From assembly GCA_963853835.1 (NCBI GenBank), contig OY970821.1, positions 55,880,640 to 55,944,639 of the forward strand: a stretch of DNA of 64,000 nucleotides. The letters are read 5' to 3'. Below the pieces are notes generated by a model, which made no database searches, had not been told where the DNA came from, and saw nothing but the letters and a program-made list of their open reading frames with translations. The first letter of the stretch is position 1. Each line of letters opens with the position of its first letter. Position numbers and translations under genes: made by a program. Positions 47,501 to 59,190 of the stretch are shown piece after piece. This DNA comes from Calendula officinalis. Taxonomy: Eukaryota; Streptophyta; Magnoliopsida; Asterales; Asteraceae.

Positions 47501-49707
47501 TGTGTGACAAAAGGTGCTATACTAAAACATTCATAACTTTCAGCTCGGGTGTCCGTTTCACGCCCACGAGTAACCAAAATAGCTGGTTCGTTCGTCACTG
47601 CCAAGAACAAGTTCGGCCCGAACTCTTCACTGTTCCCGGCCCGAACTTCATTTTCGGCCCGAACTTCAACCTTGGCCCGAACTCCGACCTCGGCCCGAAC
47701 TTCAACCTCGGCCCGAACATCATCCTCAGCCCGAACACCGAACTTTGGCCCGAACACCACTTCGGCCCGAACACCACTTCGGCCCGAACCTTGCACTTCG
47801 GCCCGAACACCACTTCGGCCCGAACATCCCTCTTCGGCCCGAACTCTTCAATATCCAAGATTGTGTGACAAAAGGTGCTATACTAAAACATTCATAACTT
47901 TCAGCTCGGGTGTCCGTTTCACGCCCACGAGTAACCAAAATAGCTGGTTCGTTCGTCACTGCCAAGAACAAGTTCGGCCCGAACTCTTCACTGTTCCCGG
48001 CCCGAACTTCATTTTCGGCCCGAACTTCAACCTTGGCCCGAACTCCGACCTCGGCCCGAACTTCAACCTCGGCCCGAACATCATCCTCGGCCCGAACACC
48101 GAACTTCGGCCCGAACACCACTTCGGCCCGAACACACTTCGGCCCGAACATCCCACTTCGGCCCGAACACCACTTCGGCCCGAACATCCCTCTTCGGCCC
48201 GAACTCTTCAATATCCAATATTGTGTGACAAAAGGTGCTATACTAAAACATTCATAACTTTCAGCTCGGGTGTCCGTTTCACGCCCACGAGTAACCAAAA
48301 TAGCTGGTTCGTTCGTCACTGCCAAGAACAAGTTCGGCCCGAACTCTTCACTGTTCCCGGCCCGAACTTCATTTTCGGCCCGAACTTCAACCTTGGCCCG
48401 AACTCCGACCTCGGCCCGAACTTCAACCTCGGCCCGAACATCATCCTCAGCCCGAACACCGAACTTTGGCCCGAACACCACTTCGGCCCGAACACCACTT
48501 CGGCCCGAACCTTGCACTTCGGCCCGAACACCACTTCGGCCCGAACATCCCTCTTCGGCCCGAACTCTTCAATATCCAAGATTGTGTGACAAAAGGTGCT
48601 ATACTAAAACATTCATAACTTTCAGCTCGTGTGTCCGTTTCACGCCCACGAGTAACCAAAATAGTTGGTTCGTTCGTCACTGCCAAGAACAGGTTCGGCC
48701 CGAACTCTTCACTGTTCCCGGCCCGAACTTAATTTTCGGCCCGAACTTCAACCTCGGCCCGAACTTCAACCTCGGCCCGAACTCTGACCTCGGCCCGAAC
48801 TTCAACCTCGGCCCGAACATCATCCTCGGCCCGAACACCGAACTTCGGCCCGAACACCACTTCGGCCCGAACACCACTTCGGCCCGAACATCGCACTTCG
48901 GCCCGAACACCAATTCGGCCCGAACATCCCTCTTCGGCCCAAACTCTTCAATATCCAAGATTGTGTGACAAAAGGTGCTATACTAAAACATTCATAACTT
49001 TCAGCTCGGGTGTCCGTTTCACGCCCACGAGTAACCAAAATAGCTGGTTCGTTCGTCACTTCCAAGAACAAGTTCGGCCCGAATTCTTCATTGTTCCCGG
49101 CCCGAACTTCATTTTCGGCCCGAACTTCAACCTCGGCCTGAACTTCAACATCGGCCCGAACTCCGACCTCGGCCCGAACTTCAACCCCGGCCAGAACATC
49201 ATCCTCGGCCCGAACACCGAACTTCGGCCTGAACACCAATTCGGCCCGAACACCACTTCGGCCCGAACATCGCACTTCGGGCCGAACACCACTTCGGCCC
49301 GAACATCCCTCTTCGGCCCGAACTCTTCAATATCCAAGATTGTGTGACAAAAGGTGCTATACTAAAACATTCATAACTTTCAGCTCGGGTGTCCGTTTCA
49401 CGCCCACGAGTAACCAAAATAGCTGGTTCGTTCGTCACTGCAAAGAACAAGTTCGGCCCGAACTCTTCACTGTTCCCGGCCCGAACTTCATTTTCGGCCC
49501 GAACTTCAACCTCGGCCTGAACTTCAACATCGGCCCGAACTCCGACCTCGGCCCGAACTTCAACCTCGGCCAGAACATCATCCTCGGCCCGAACACCGAA
49601 CTTCGGCCCGAACACCACTTCGGCCCGAACACCACTTCGGCCCGAACATCGCACTTCGGCCCGAACACCACTTCGGCCCGAACATCCCTCTTCGGCCCGA
49701 ACTCTTC
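44514..49707. repeat. Recent 2,597-bp tandem duplication (seven monomers each)
   Basis: First copy 44514-47110 with markers 44514, 44892, 45253, 45613, 45992, 46353, 46732; second copy 47111-49707 with markers 47111, 47489, 47850, 48210, 48589, 48950, 49329. Every marker is offset by exactly 2,597 bp and the sequences differ at only a few bases that I can see, for example 'tagcttgttcg' near 44605 against 'tagctggttcg' near 47202. Order: e, f, hybrid, f, g, h, i. Confidence 0.9.
45253..45612. repeat. Hybrid monomer (f left half, e right half)
   Basis: The left box field has the f tag 'aaccttggcccgaactcc', while the right field has the e arrangement 'cgaacacacttcgg' and the core that follows reads 'ccaatattgtg' as after e. 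It is best explained by unequal exchange between e- and f-type monomers inside the 18-bp repeats. The same hybrid is at 47850-48209 in the duplicate. Confidence 0.75.
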
Positions 49708-51927
49708 AATATCCAAGATTGTGTGACAAAAGGTGCTATACTAAAACATTCATAACTTTCAGCTCGGGTGTCCGTTTCACGCCCACGAGTAACCAAAATA
49801 GCTGGTTCGTTCGTCACTGCCAAGAACAAGTTCGGCCCGAACTCTTCACTGTTCCCGGCCCGAACTTCATTTTCGGCCCGAACTTCAACCTCGGCCCGAA
49901 CTCCGACCTCGGCCCGAACTTCAACCTCGGCCCGAACATCATCCTCGGCCCGAACACCGAACTTTGGCCCGAACACCACTTCGGCCCGAACACCACTTCG
50001 GCCCGAACCTTGCACTTCGGCCCGAACACCATTTCGGCCCGAACATCCCTCTTCGGCCCGAACTCTTCAATATCCAAGATTGTGTGACAAAAGGTGCTAT
50101 ACTAAAACATTCATAACTTTCAGCTCGGGTGTCCGTTTCACGCCCACGAGTAACCAAAATAGCTGGTTCGTTCGTCACTGCCAAGAACAAGTTCGGCCCG
50201 AACTCTTCACTGTTCCCGGCCCGAACTTCATTTTCGGCCCGAACTTCAACCTCGGCCCGAACTTCAACCTCGGCCCGAACTCCGACCTCGGCCCAAACTT
50301 CAAACTCGGCCCGAACATCATCCTCGGCCCGAACACCGAACTTCGGCCCGAACACCACTTCGGCCCGAACACCACTTCGGCCCGAACATCGCACTTCGGC
50401 CCGAACACCACTTCGGCCCGAACATCCCTCTTCGGCCCGAACTCTACAATATCCAAGATTGTGTGACAAAAGGTGCTATACTAAAACATTCATAACTTTC
50501 AGCTCGGGTGTCCGTTTCACGCCCACGAGTAACCAAAATAGCTTGTTCGTTCGTCACTGCCAAGAACAAGTTCGGCCCGAACTCTTCACTGTTCCCGGCC
50601 CGAACTTCATTTTCGGCCCGAACTTCAACCTCGGCCCGAACTTCAACATCGGCCCGAACTCCGACCTCGGCCCGAACTTCAACCTCGGCCCGAACATCAT
50701 CCTCGGCCCGAACACCGAACTTCGGCCCGAACACCACTTCGGCCCGAACACCACTTCGGCCCGAACATCGCACTTCGGCCCGAACACCACTTCGGCCCGA
50801 ACATCCCTCTTCAGCACGAACTCTTCAATATCCAAGATTGTGTGACAAAAGGTGCAATACTAAAACATTCATAACTTTCAGCTCGGGTGTCCGTTTCACG
50901 CCCACGAGTAACCAAAATAGCTGGTTCGTTCGTCACTGCCAAGAACAAGTTCGGCCCGAGCTCTTCACTGTTCCCGGCCCGAACTTCATTTTCGGCCCGA
51001 ACTTCAACCTCGGCCCGAACTCCGACCTCGGCCCGAACTTCAACCTCGGCCCGAACATCATCCTCGGCCCGAACACCGAACTTTGGCCCGAACACCACTT
51101 CGGCCCGAACACCACTTCGGCCCGAACACCACTTCAGCCCGAACATCCCTCTTCGGCCCGAACTCTTCAATATCCAAGATTGTGTGACAAAAGGTGCTAT
51201 ACTAAAACATTCATAACTTTCAGCTCGGGTGTCCGTTTCACGCCCACGAGTAACCAAAATAGCTGGTTCGTTCGTCACTTACAAGAACAAGTTCGGCCCG
51301 AACTCTTCACTGTTCCCGGCCCGAACTTCATTTTCGGCCCGAACTTCAACCTCGGCCCGAACTTCAACCTCGGCCCGAACTCCGACCTCGGCCCGAACTT
51401 CAACCTCGGCCCGAACATCATCCTCGGCCCGAACACCGAACTTCGGCCCGAACACTACTTCGGCCCGAACACCACTTCGGCCCGAACATCGCACTTCGGC
51501 CCGAACACCACTTCGGCCCGAACATCCCTCTTCGGCCCGAACTCTACAATATCCAAGATTGTGTGACAAAATGTGCTATACTAAAACATTCATAACTTTC
51601 AGCTCGGGTGTCCGTTTCACGCCCACGAGTAACCAAAATAGCTGGTTCGTTCGTCACTGCCAAGAACAAGTTCGGCCCGAACGCTTCACTGTTCCCGGCC
51701 CGAACTTCATTTTCGGCCCGAACTTCAACCTCGGCCCGAACTTCAACCTCGGCCCGAACTTCAACATCGGCCCGAACTCCGACCTCGGCCCGAACTTCAA
51801 CCTCGGCCCGAACATCATCCTCGGCCCGAACACCGAACTTCGGCCCGAACACCACTTCGGCCCGAACATCGCACTTCGGCCCGAACACCACTTCGGCCCG
51901 AACATCCCTCTTCGGCCCGATCTCTTC
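49708..51927. repeat. Monomers between decamer and right trimer block
   Basis: Markers at 49708, 50069, 50448, 50827, 51169 and 51548. The first two resemble types b and c of the decamer (without the core deletion). The last has an extra 18-bp unit (three CTCGGCCCGAACTTCAAC-type units in a row near 51720-51775). No higher-order period. Confidence 0.75.
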
Positions 51928-54900
51928 AATATCCAAGATTGTGTGACAAATGGTGCTATACTAAAACATTCATAACTTTCAGCTCGGGTGTCCGTTTCAC
52001 GCCCACGAGTAACCAAAATAGCTGGTTCCTTCGTCACTGCCAAGAATAAGTCCGGCCCGAACTCTTCACTGTTCCCGGCCCGAACTTCATTTTCGGCCCG
52101 AACTTCATCCTCGGCCCGAACTTCAACCTCGGCCCGAACTCCGACCTCGGCCCGAACTTCAACCTCGGCCCGAACATCATCCTCGGCCTGAACACCGAAC
52201 TTCGGCCCGAACACCACTTTGGCCCGAACACCACTTCGGCCCGAACATCCCACTTAGGCCCGAACACCACTTCTGCCCGAACGTCCCTCTTCGGCCCGAA
52301 CTCTTCAATATCCAATATTGTGTAACAAAAGGTGCTATAATAAAACATTCATAACTTTCAGCTCGGGTGTCCGTTTCACGCCCACGAATAACCAAAATAG
52401 CTGGTTCGTTCGTCACTGTCAAGAACAAGTTCGGCCCGAACTCTTCACTGTTCCCGGCCCGAACTTCATTTCCGGCCCGAACTTCAACCTCGGCCCGAAC
52501 TCCGACCTCGGCCCGAACTTCAACCTCGGCCCGAACATCATCCTCGGCCCGAACACCGAACTTCGGCCCGAACACCACTTCGGCCCGAACATCGCACTTC
52601 GGCCCGAACACCACTTCGGCCCGAACATCCCTCTTCAGCCCGAACTCATCAATATCCAAGATTGTGTGACAAAAGGTGCTATACTAAAACATTCATAACT
52701 TTCAGCTCGGGTGTCCGTTTCACGCCCGCGAGTAACCAAAATAGCTGGTTCGTTCGTCACTGCCAAGAACAAGTTCGGCCCGAACTCTTCACTGTTCCCG
52801 GCCCGAACTCATTTTCGGCCCGAACTTCAACCTCGGCCCGAACTTCAACCTCGGCCCGAACTCCGACCTCAGCCCGAACTTCAACCTCGGCCCGAACATC
52901 ATCCTCGGCCCGAACACCGAACTTCGGCCCGAACACCACTTCGGCCCGAACATCCCACTTCGGCCCGAACACCACTTCGGCCTGAACATCCCTCTTCGGC
53001 CCGAACTCTTCAATATCCAATATCGTGTGACAAAAGTTGCTATAGTAAAACATTCATAACTTTCAGCTCGGGTGTCCGTTTCACGTCCACGAGTAACCAA
53101 AATAGCTGGTTCGTTCATCACTGCCAAGAATAAGTTCGGCCCGAACTCTTCACAGTTCCCGGCCCGAACTTCATTTTCGGCACAAACTTCAACCTCGGCC
53201 CGAACTTCAACCTCGGCCCGAACTCCGACCTCGGCCCGAACTTCAACCTCGGCCCGAACATCATCCTCGGCCTGAACACCGAACTTCGGCCCGAACACCA
53301 CTTTGGCTCGAACACCACTTCGGCCCGAACATCCCACTTAGGCCCGAACACCACTTCTGCCCGAACATCCCTCTTCGGCCCGAACTCTTCAATATCCAAT
53401 ATTGTGTAACAAAAGGTGCTATAATAAAACATTCATAACTTTCAGCTCGGGTGTCCGTTTCACGCCCACGAATAACCAAAATAGCTGGTTCGTTCGTCAC
53501 TGTCAAGAACAAGTTCGGCCCGAACTCTTCACTGTTCCCGGCCCGAACTTCATTTCCGGCCCGAACTTCAACCTCGGCCCGAACTCCGACCTCGGCCCGA
53601 ACTTCAACCTCGGCCCGAACATCATCCTGGCCCGAACACCGAACTTCGGCCCGAACACCACTTCGGCCCGAACATCGCACTTCGGCCCGAACACCACTTC
53701 GGCCCGAACATCCCTCTTCGGCCCGAACTCTTCAATATCCAAGATTGTGTGACAAAAGGTGCTATACTAAAACATTCATAACTTTCAGCTCGGGTGTCCG
53801 TTTCACGCCCACGACTAACCAAAATAGCTGGTTCGTTCGACACTGCCAAGAACAAGTTCGGCCCGAACTCTTCACTGTTCCCGGCCCGAACTTCATTTTC
53901 GGCCCGAACTTCAACCTCGGCCCGAACTTCAACCTCGGCCCGAACTCCGACCTCGGCCCGAACTTCAACCTCGGCCCGAACATCATCCTCGGCCCGAACA
54001 CCGAACTTCGGCCCGAACACCACTTCGGCCCGAACATCCCACTTCGGCCCGAACACCACTTCGGCCCGAACATCCCAATTCGGCCCGAACACCACTTCGG
54101 CCCGAACATCCCTCTTCGGCCCGAACTCTTCAATATCCAATATTGTGTGACAAAAGGTGCTATAGTAAAACATTCATAACTTTCAGCTCGGGTGTCCGTT
54201 TCACGCCCACAAGTAACCAAAATAGCTGGTTCGTTCGTCACTGCCAAGAATAAGTTCGGCCCGAACTCTTCACTGTTCCCGGCCCGAACTTCATTTTCGG
54301 CCCGAACTTCAACCTCGGCCCGAACTTCAACCTCGGCCCGAACTCCGACCTCGGCCCGAACTTCAACCTCGGCCCGAACATCATCCTCGGCCTGAACACC
54401 GAACTTCGGCCCGAACACCACTTTGGCCCGAACACCACTTCGGCCCGAACATCCCACTTAGGCCCGAACACCACTTCTGCCCGAACATCCCTCTTCGGCC
54501 CGAACTCCTCAATATCCAATATTGTGTAACAAAAGGTGCTATAATAAAACATTCATAACTTTCAGCTCGGGTGTCCGTTTCACGCCCACGAAAAACCAAA
54601 ATAGCTGGTTCGTTCGTCACTGTCAAGAACAAGTTCGGCCCGAACTCTTCACTGTTCCCGGCCCGAACTTCATTTCCGGCCCGAACTTCAACCTCGGCCC
54701 GAACTCTGACCTCGGCCCGAACTTCAACCTCGGCCCGAACATCATCCTCGGCCCGAACACCGAACTTCGGCCCGAACACCACTTCGGCCCGAGCATCGCA
54801 CTTCGGCCCGAACACCACTTCGGCCCGAACATCCCTCTTCGGCCCGAACTCTTCAATATCCAAGATTGTGTGACAAAAGGTGCTATACTAAAATATTCAT

Positions 54901-56318
54901 AACTTTCAGCTCGGGTGTCCGTTTCACGCCCACGAGTAACCAAAATAGCTGGTTCGTTCGTCACTGCCAAGAACAAGTTCGGCCCGAACTCTTCACTGTT
55001 CCCCGCCCGAACTTCATTTTCGGCCCGAACTTCAACCTCGGCCCGAACTTCAACCTCGGCCCGAACTCCGACCTCGGCCCGAACTTTAACCTCGGCCCGA
55101 ACATCATCCTCGGCCCGAACACCGAACTTCGGCCCGAACACCACTTCGGCCCGAACATCCCACTTCGGCCCGAACACCACTTCGGCCCGAACATCCCTCT
55201 TCGGCCCGAACTCTTCAATATCCAATATTGTGTGACAAAAGGTGCTATAGTAAAACATTCATAACTTTCAGCTCGGGTGTCTGTTTCACGCCCACGAGTA
55301 ACCAAAATAGCTGGTTCGTTCGTCACTGCCAAGAATAAGTTCGGCCCGAACTCTTCACTGTTCCCGGCCCGAACTTCATTTTCGGCCCGAACTTCAACCT
55401 CGGCCCGAACTTCAACCTCGGCCCGAACTCCGACCTCGGCCCGAACTTCAACCTCGGCCCGAACATCGTCCTCGGCCTGAACACCGAACTTCGGCCCGAA
55501 CACCACTTTGGCCCGAACACCACTTCGGCCCGAACATCCCACTTAGGCCCGAACACCACTTCTGCCCGAACATCCCTCTTCGGCCCGAACTCTTCAATAT
55601 CCAATATTGTGTAACAAAAGGTGCTATAATAAAACATTCATAACTTTCAGCTCGGGTGTCCGTTTCACGCCCACGAATAACCAAAATAGCTGGTTCGTTC
55701 GTCACTGTCAAGAACAGGTTCGGCCCGAACTCTTCACTGTTCCCGGCCCGAACTTCATTTCCGGCCCGAACTTCAACCTCGGTCCGAACTCTGACCTCGG
55801 CCCGAACTTCAACCTCGGCCCGAACATCATCCTCGGCCCGAACACCGAACTTCGGCCCGAACACCACTTCGGCCCGAACATCCCACTTCGGCCCGAACAC
55901 CACTTCGGCCCGAACATCCCTCTTCGGCCCGAACTCTTCAATATCCAATATTGTGTGACAAAAGGTGCTATAGTAAAACATTCATAACTTTCAGCTCGGA
56001 TGTCCGTTTCACGCCCACGAGTAACCAAAATAGCTGGTTCGTTCGTCACTGCCAAGAATAAGTTCGGCCCGAACTCTTCACTGTTCCCGGCCCGAACTTC
56101 ATTTTCGGCCCGAACTTCAACCTCGGCCCGAACTTCAACCTCGGCCCGAACTCCGACCTCGGCCCGAACTTCAACCTCGGCCCGAACATCATCCTCGGCT
56201 TGAACACCGAACTTCGGCCCGAACACCACTTTGGCCCGAACACCACTTCGGCCCGAACATCGCACTTCGGTCCGAACACCACTTCGGCCCGAACATCCCT
56301 CTTCGGCCCGAACTCTTC
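51928..56318. repeat. Trimer higher-order repeat, right block
   Basis: Markers 51928 (3), 52307 (1), then 52651-53012-53391, 53734-54132-54511 and 54855-55217-55596 (each 2-3-1), and a lone type 3 at 55940. Periods 1,083, 1,121 and 1,085 bp. The same three monomer types and the same terminal irregularity (1 followed directly by 3) occur at 24752-28349, so the blocks share one origin although about 28 kb apart. Confidence 0.85.
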
Positions 56319-59190
56319 AATATCCAAGATTGTGTGACAAAAGGTGCTATACTAAAACATTCATAACTTTCAGCTCGGGTGTCCGTTTCACGCCCACGAG
56401 TAACCAAAATAGCTGGTTCGTTCGTCACTGCCAAGAACAAGTTCGGCCCGAACTCTTCACTGTTCCCGGCCCGAACTTCATTTTCGGCCCGAACTTCAAC
56501 CTCGGCCCGAACTCCGACCTCGACCCGAACTTCAACCTCGGCCCGAACATCAACCTCGGCCCGAACACCGAACTTCGGCCCGAACACCACTTCGGCCCGA
56601 ACACCACTTCGGCCCGAACACCACTTCGGCCCGAACCTTGCACTTCGGCCCGAACACCACTTCGGCCCGAACATCCCTCTTCGGCCCGAACTCTTCAATA
56701 TCCAAGATTGTGTGACAAAAGGTGCTATACTAAACATTCATAACTTTCAGCTCGTGTGTCCGTTTCACGCCCACGAGTAACCAAAATAGTTGGTTCGTTC
56801 GTCACTGCCAAGATCAAGTTCGGCCCGAACTCTTCACTGTTCCCGGCCCGAACTTCATTTTCGGCCCGAACTTCAACCTCGGCCCGAACTTCAACCTCGG
56901 CCCGAACTCCGACCTCGGCCCAAACTTCAACCTCGGCCCGAACATCATCCTCGGCCCGAACACCGAACTTCGGCCCGAACACCACTTCGGCCCGAACACC
57001 ACTTCGGCCCGAACATCGCACTTCGGCCCGAACACCACTTCGGCCCGAACATCCCTCTTCGGCCCGAACTCTTCAATATCCAAGATTGTGTGACAAAAGG
57101 GGCTATACTAAAACATTCATAACTTTCAGCTCGGGTGTCCGTTTCACGCCCACGAGTAACCAAAATAGCTGGTTCGTTCGTCACTGCCAAGAACAAGTTC
57201 GGCCCGAACTCTTCACTGTTCCCGGCCCGAACTTCATTTTCGGCCCGAACTTCAACCTCGGCCTGAACTTCAACATCGGCCCGAACTCCGACCTCGGCCC
57301 GAACTTCAACCTCGGCCAGAACATCATCCTCGGCCCGAACACCGAACTTCGGCCCGAACACCACTTCGGCCCGAACACCACTTCGGCCCGAACATCGCAC
57401 TTCGGCCCGAACACCACTTCGGCCCGAACATCCCTCTTCGGCCCGAACTCATCAATATCCAAGATTGTGTGACAAAAGGTGCTATACTAAAACATTCATA
57501 ACTTTCAGCTCGGGTGTCCGTTTCACGCCCACGAGTAACCAAAATAGCTTGTTCGTTCGTCACTGCCAAGAATAAGTTCGGCCCGAACTCTTCACTGTTC
57601 CCGGCCCGAACTTCATTTTCGGCCCGAACATCAACCTCGGCCCGAACTTCAACCTCGGCCCGAACTCCGACCTCGGCCCGAACTTCATCCTCGGCCCGAA
57701 CACCGAACTTCGGCCCGAACACCACTTTGGCCCGAACACCACTTCAGCCCGAACATCCCACTTAGGCCCGAACACCACTTCGGCCCGAACTCTTCAATAT
57801 CCACGATTGTGTGACAAAAGGTGCTATACTAAAACATTCATAACTTTCAGCTCGGGTGTCCGTTTCACGCCCACGAGTAACCAAAATAGCTGGTTCGTTC
57901 GTCACTGCCAAGAATAAGTTCGGCCCGAACTCTTCACTGTTCCCGGCCCGAACTTCATTTTCGGCCCGAACATCAACCTCAGCCCGAACTTCAACCTCGG
58001 CCCGAACTCCGACCTCGGCCCGAACTTCAACCTCGACCCGAACATCATCCTCGGCCCGAACACCGAACTTCGGCCCGAACAACACTTTGGCCCGAACACC
58101 ACTTCGGCCTGGACATCCCACTTAGGCCCGAACACCACTTCGGCCCGAACATCCCTCTTCGGCCCGAACTCTTCAATATCCAATATTGTGTGACAAAAGG
58201 TGCTATACAAAAACATTCATAACTTTCAGCTCGGGTGTCCGTTTCACGCCCACGAGTAACCAAAATAGCCGGTTCGTTCGTCACTGCCAAGAACAAGTTC
58301 GGCCCGAACTCTTCACTGTTCCCGACCCGAACTTCATTTTCGGCCCGAACTTCAACCTCGGCCCGAACTCCGACCTCGGCCCGAACTTCAACATCGGCCC
58401 GAACATCATCCTCGGCCCGAACACCGAACTTCGGCCCGAACATCGCACTTCGGCCCGAACACCACTTCGGCCCGAACATCCCTCTTTGGCCCGAACTCTT
58501 CAATATCCAAGATTGTGTGACAAAAGGTGCTATACTAAAACATTCATAACTTTCCGCTCGGGTGTCCGTTTCACGCCCACGAGTAACCAAAATAGCCGGT
58601 TCGTTCGTCACTGCCAAGAACAAGTTCGGCCCGAACTCTTCACTGTTCCCGGCCCGAACTTCATTTTCTGCCCGAACTTCAACCTCGGCCCGAACTCCGA
58701 CCTCGGCCCGAACTTCAACCTCGGCCCGAACATCATCCTCGGCCCGAACACCGAACTTCGGCCCGAACACCACTTCGGCCCGAACATCGCACTTCGGCCC
58801 GAACACCACTTCGGCCCGAACATCCCTCTTCGGCCCGAACTCTTCAATATCCAAGATTGTGTGACAAAAGGGGCTATACTAAAACATTCATAACTTTCAG
58901 CTCGGGTGTCCGTTTCACGCCCACGAGTAACCAAAATAGCTGGTTCGTTCGTCACTGCCAAGAACAAGTTCGGCCCGAATTCTTCACTGTTCCCGGCCCG
59001 AACTTCATTTTCGGCCCGAACTTCAACCTCGGCCTGAACTTCAACATCGGCCCGAACTCCGACCTCGGCCCGAACTTCAACCTCGGCCAGAACATCATCC
59101 TCGGCCCGAACACCGAACTTCGGCCCGAACATCGCACTTCGGCCCGAACACCACTTCGGCCCGAACATCCCTCTTCGGCCCGAACTCTTC
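56319..59190. repeat. Monomers after the right trimer block
   Basis: Markers 56319, 56696, 57075, 57454, 57796, 58175, 58502 and 58846. The first four correspond to 28350, 28711, 29090 and 29452. From 57454 the P-Q-R run begins: P has 'aacatcaacctcggcc' with 'cacttaggcccg', Q has 'aacatcaacctcagcc' with 'ttcggcctggac', R has CTATACAAAAAC with 'atagccggttcg'. Confidence 0.8.
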
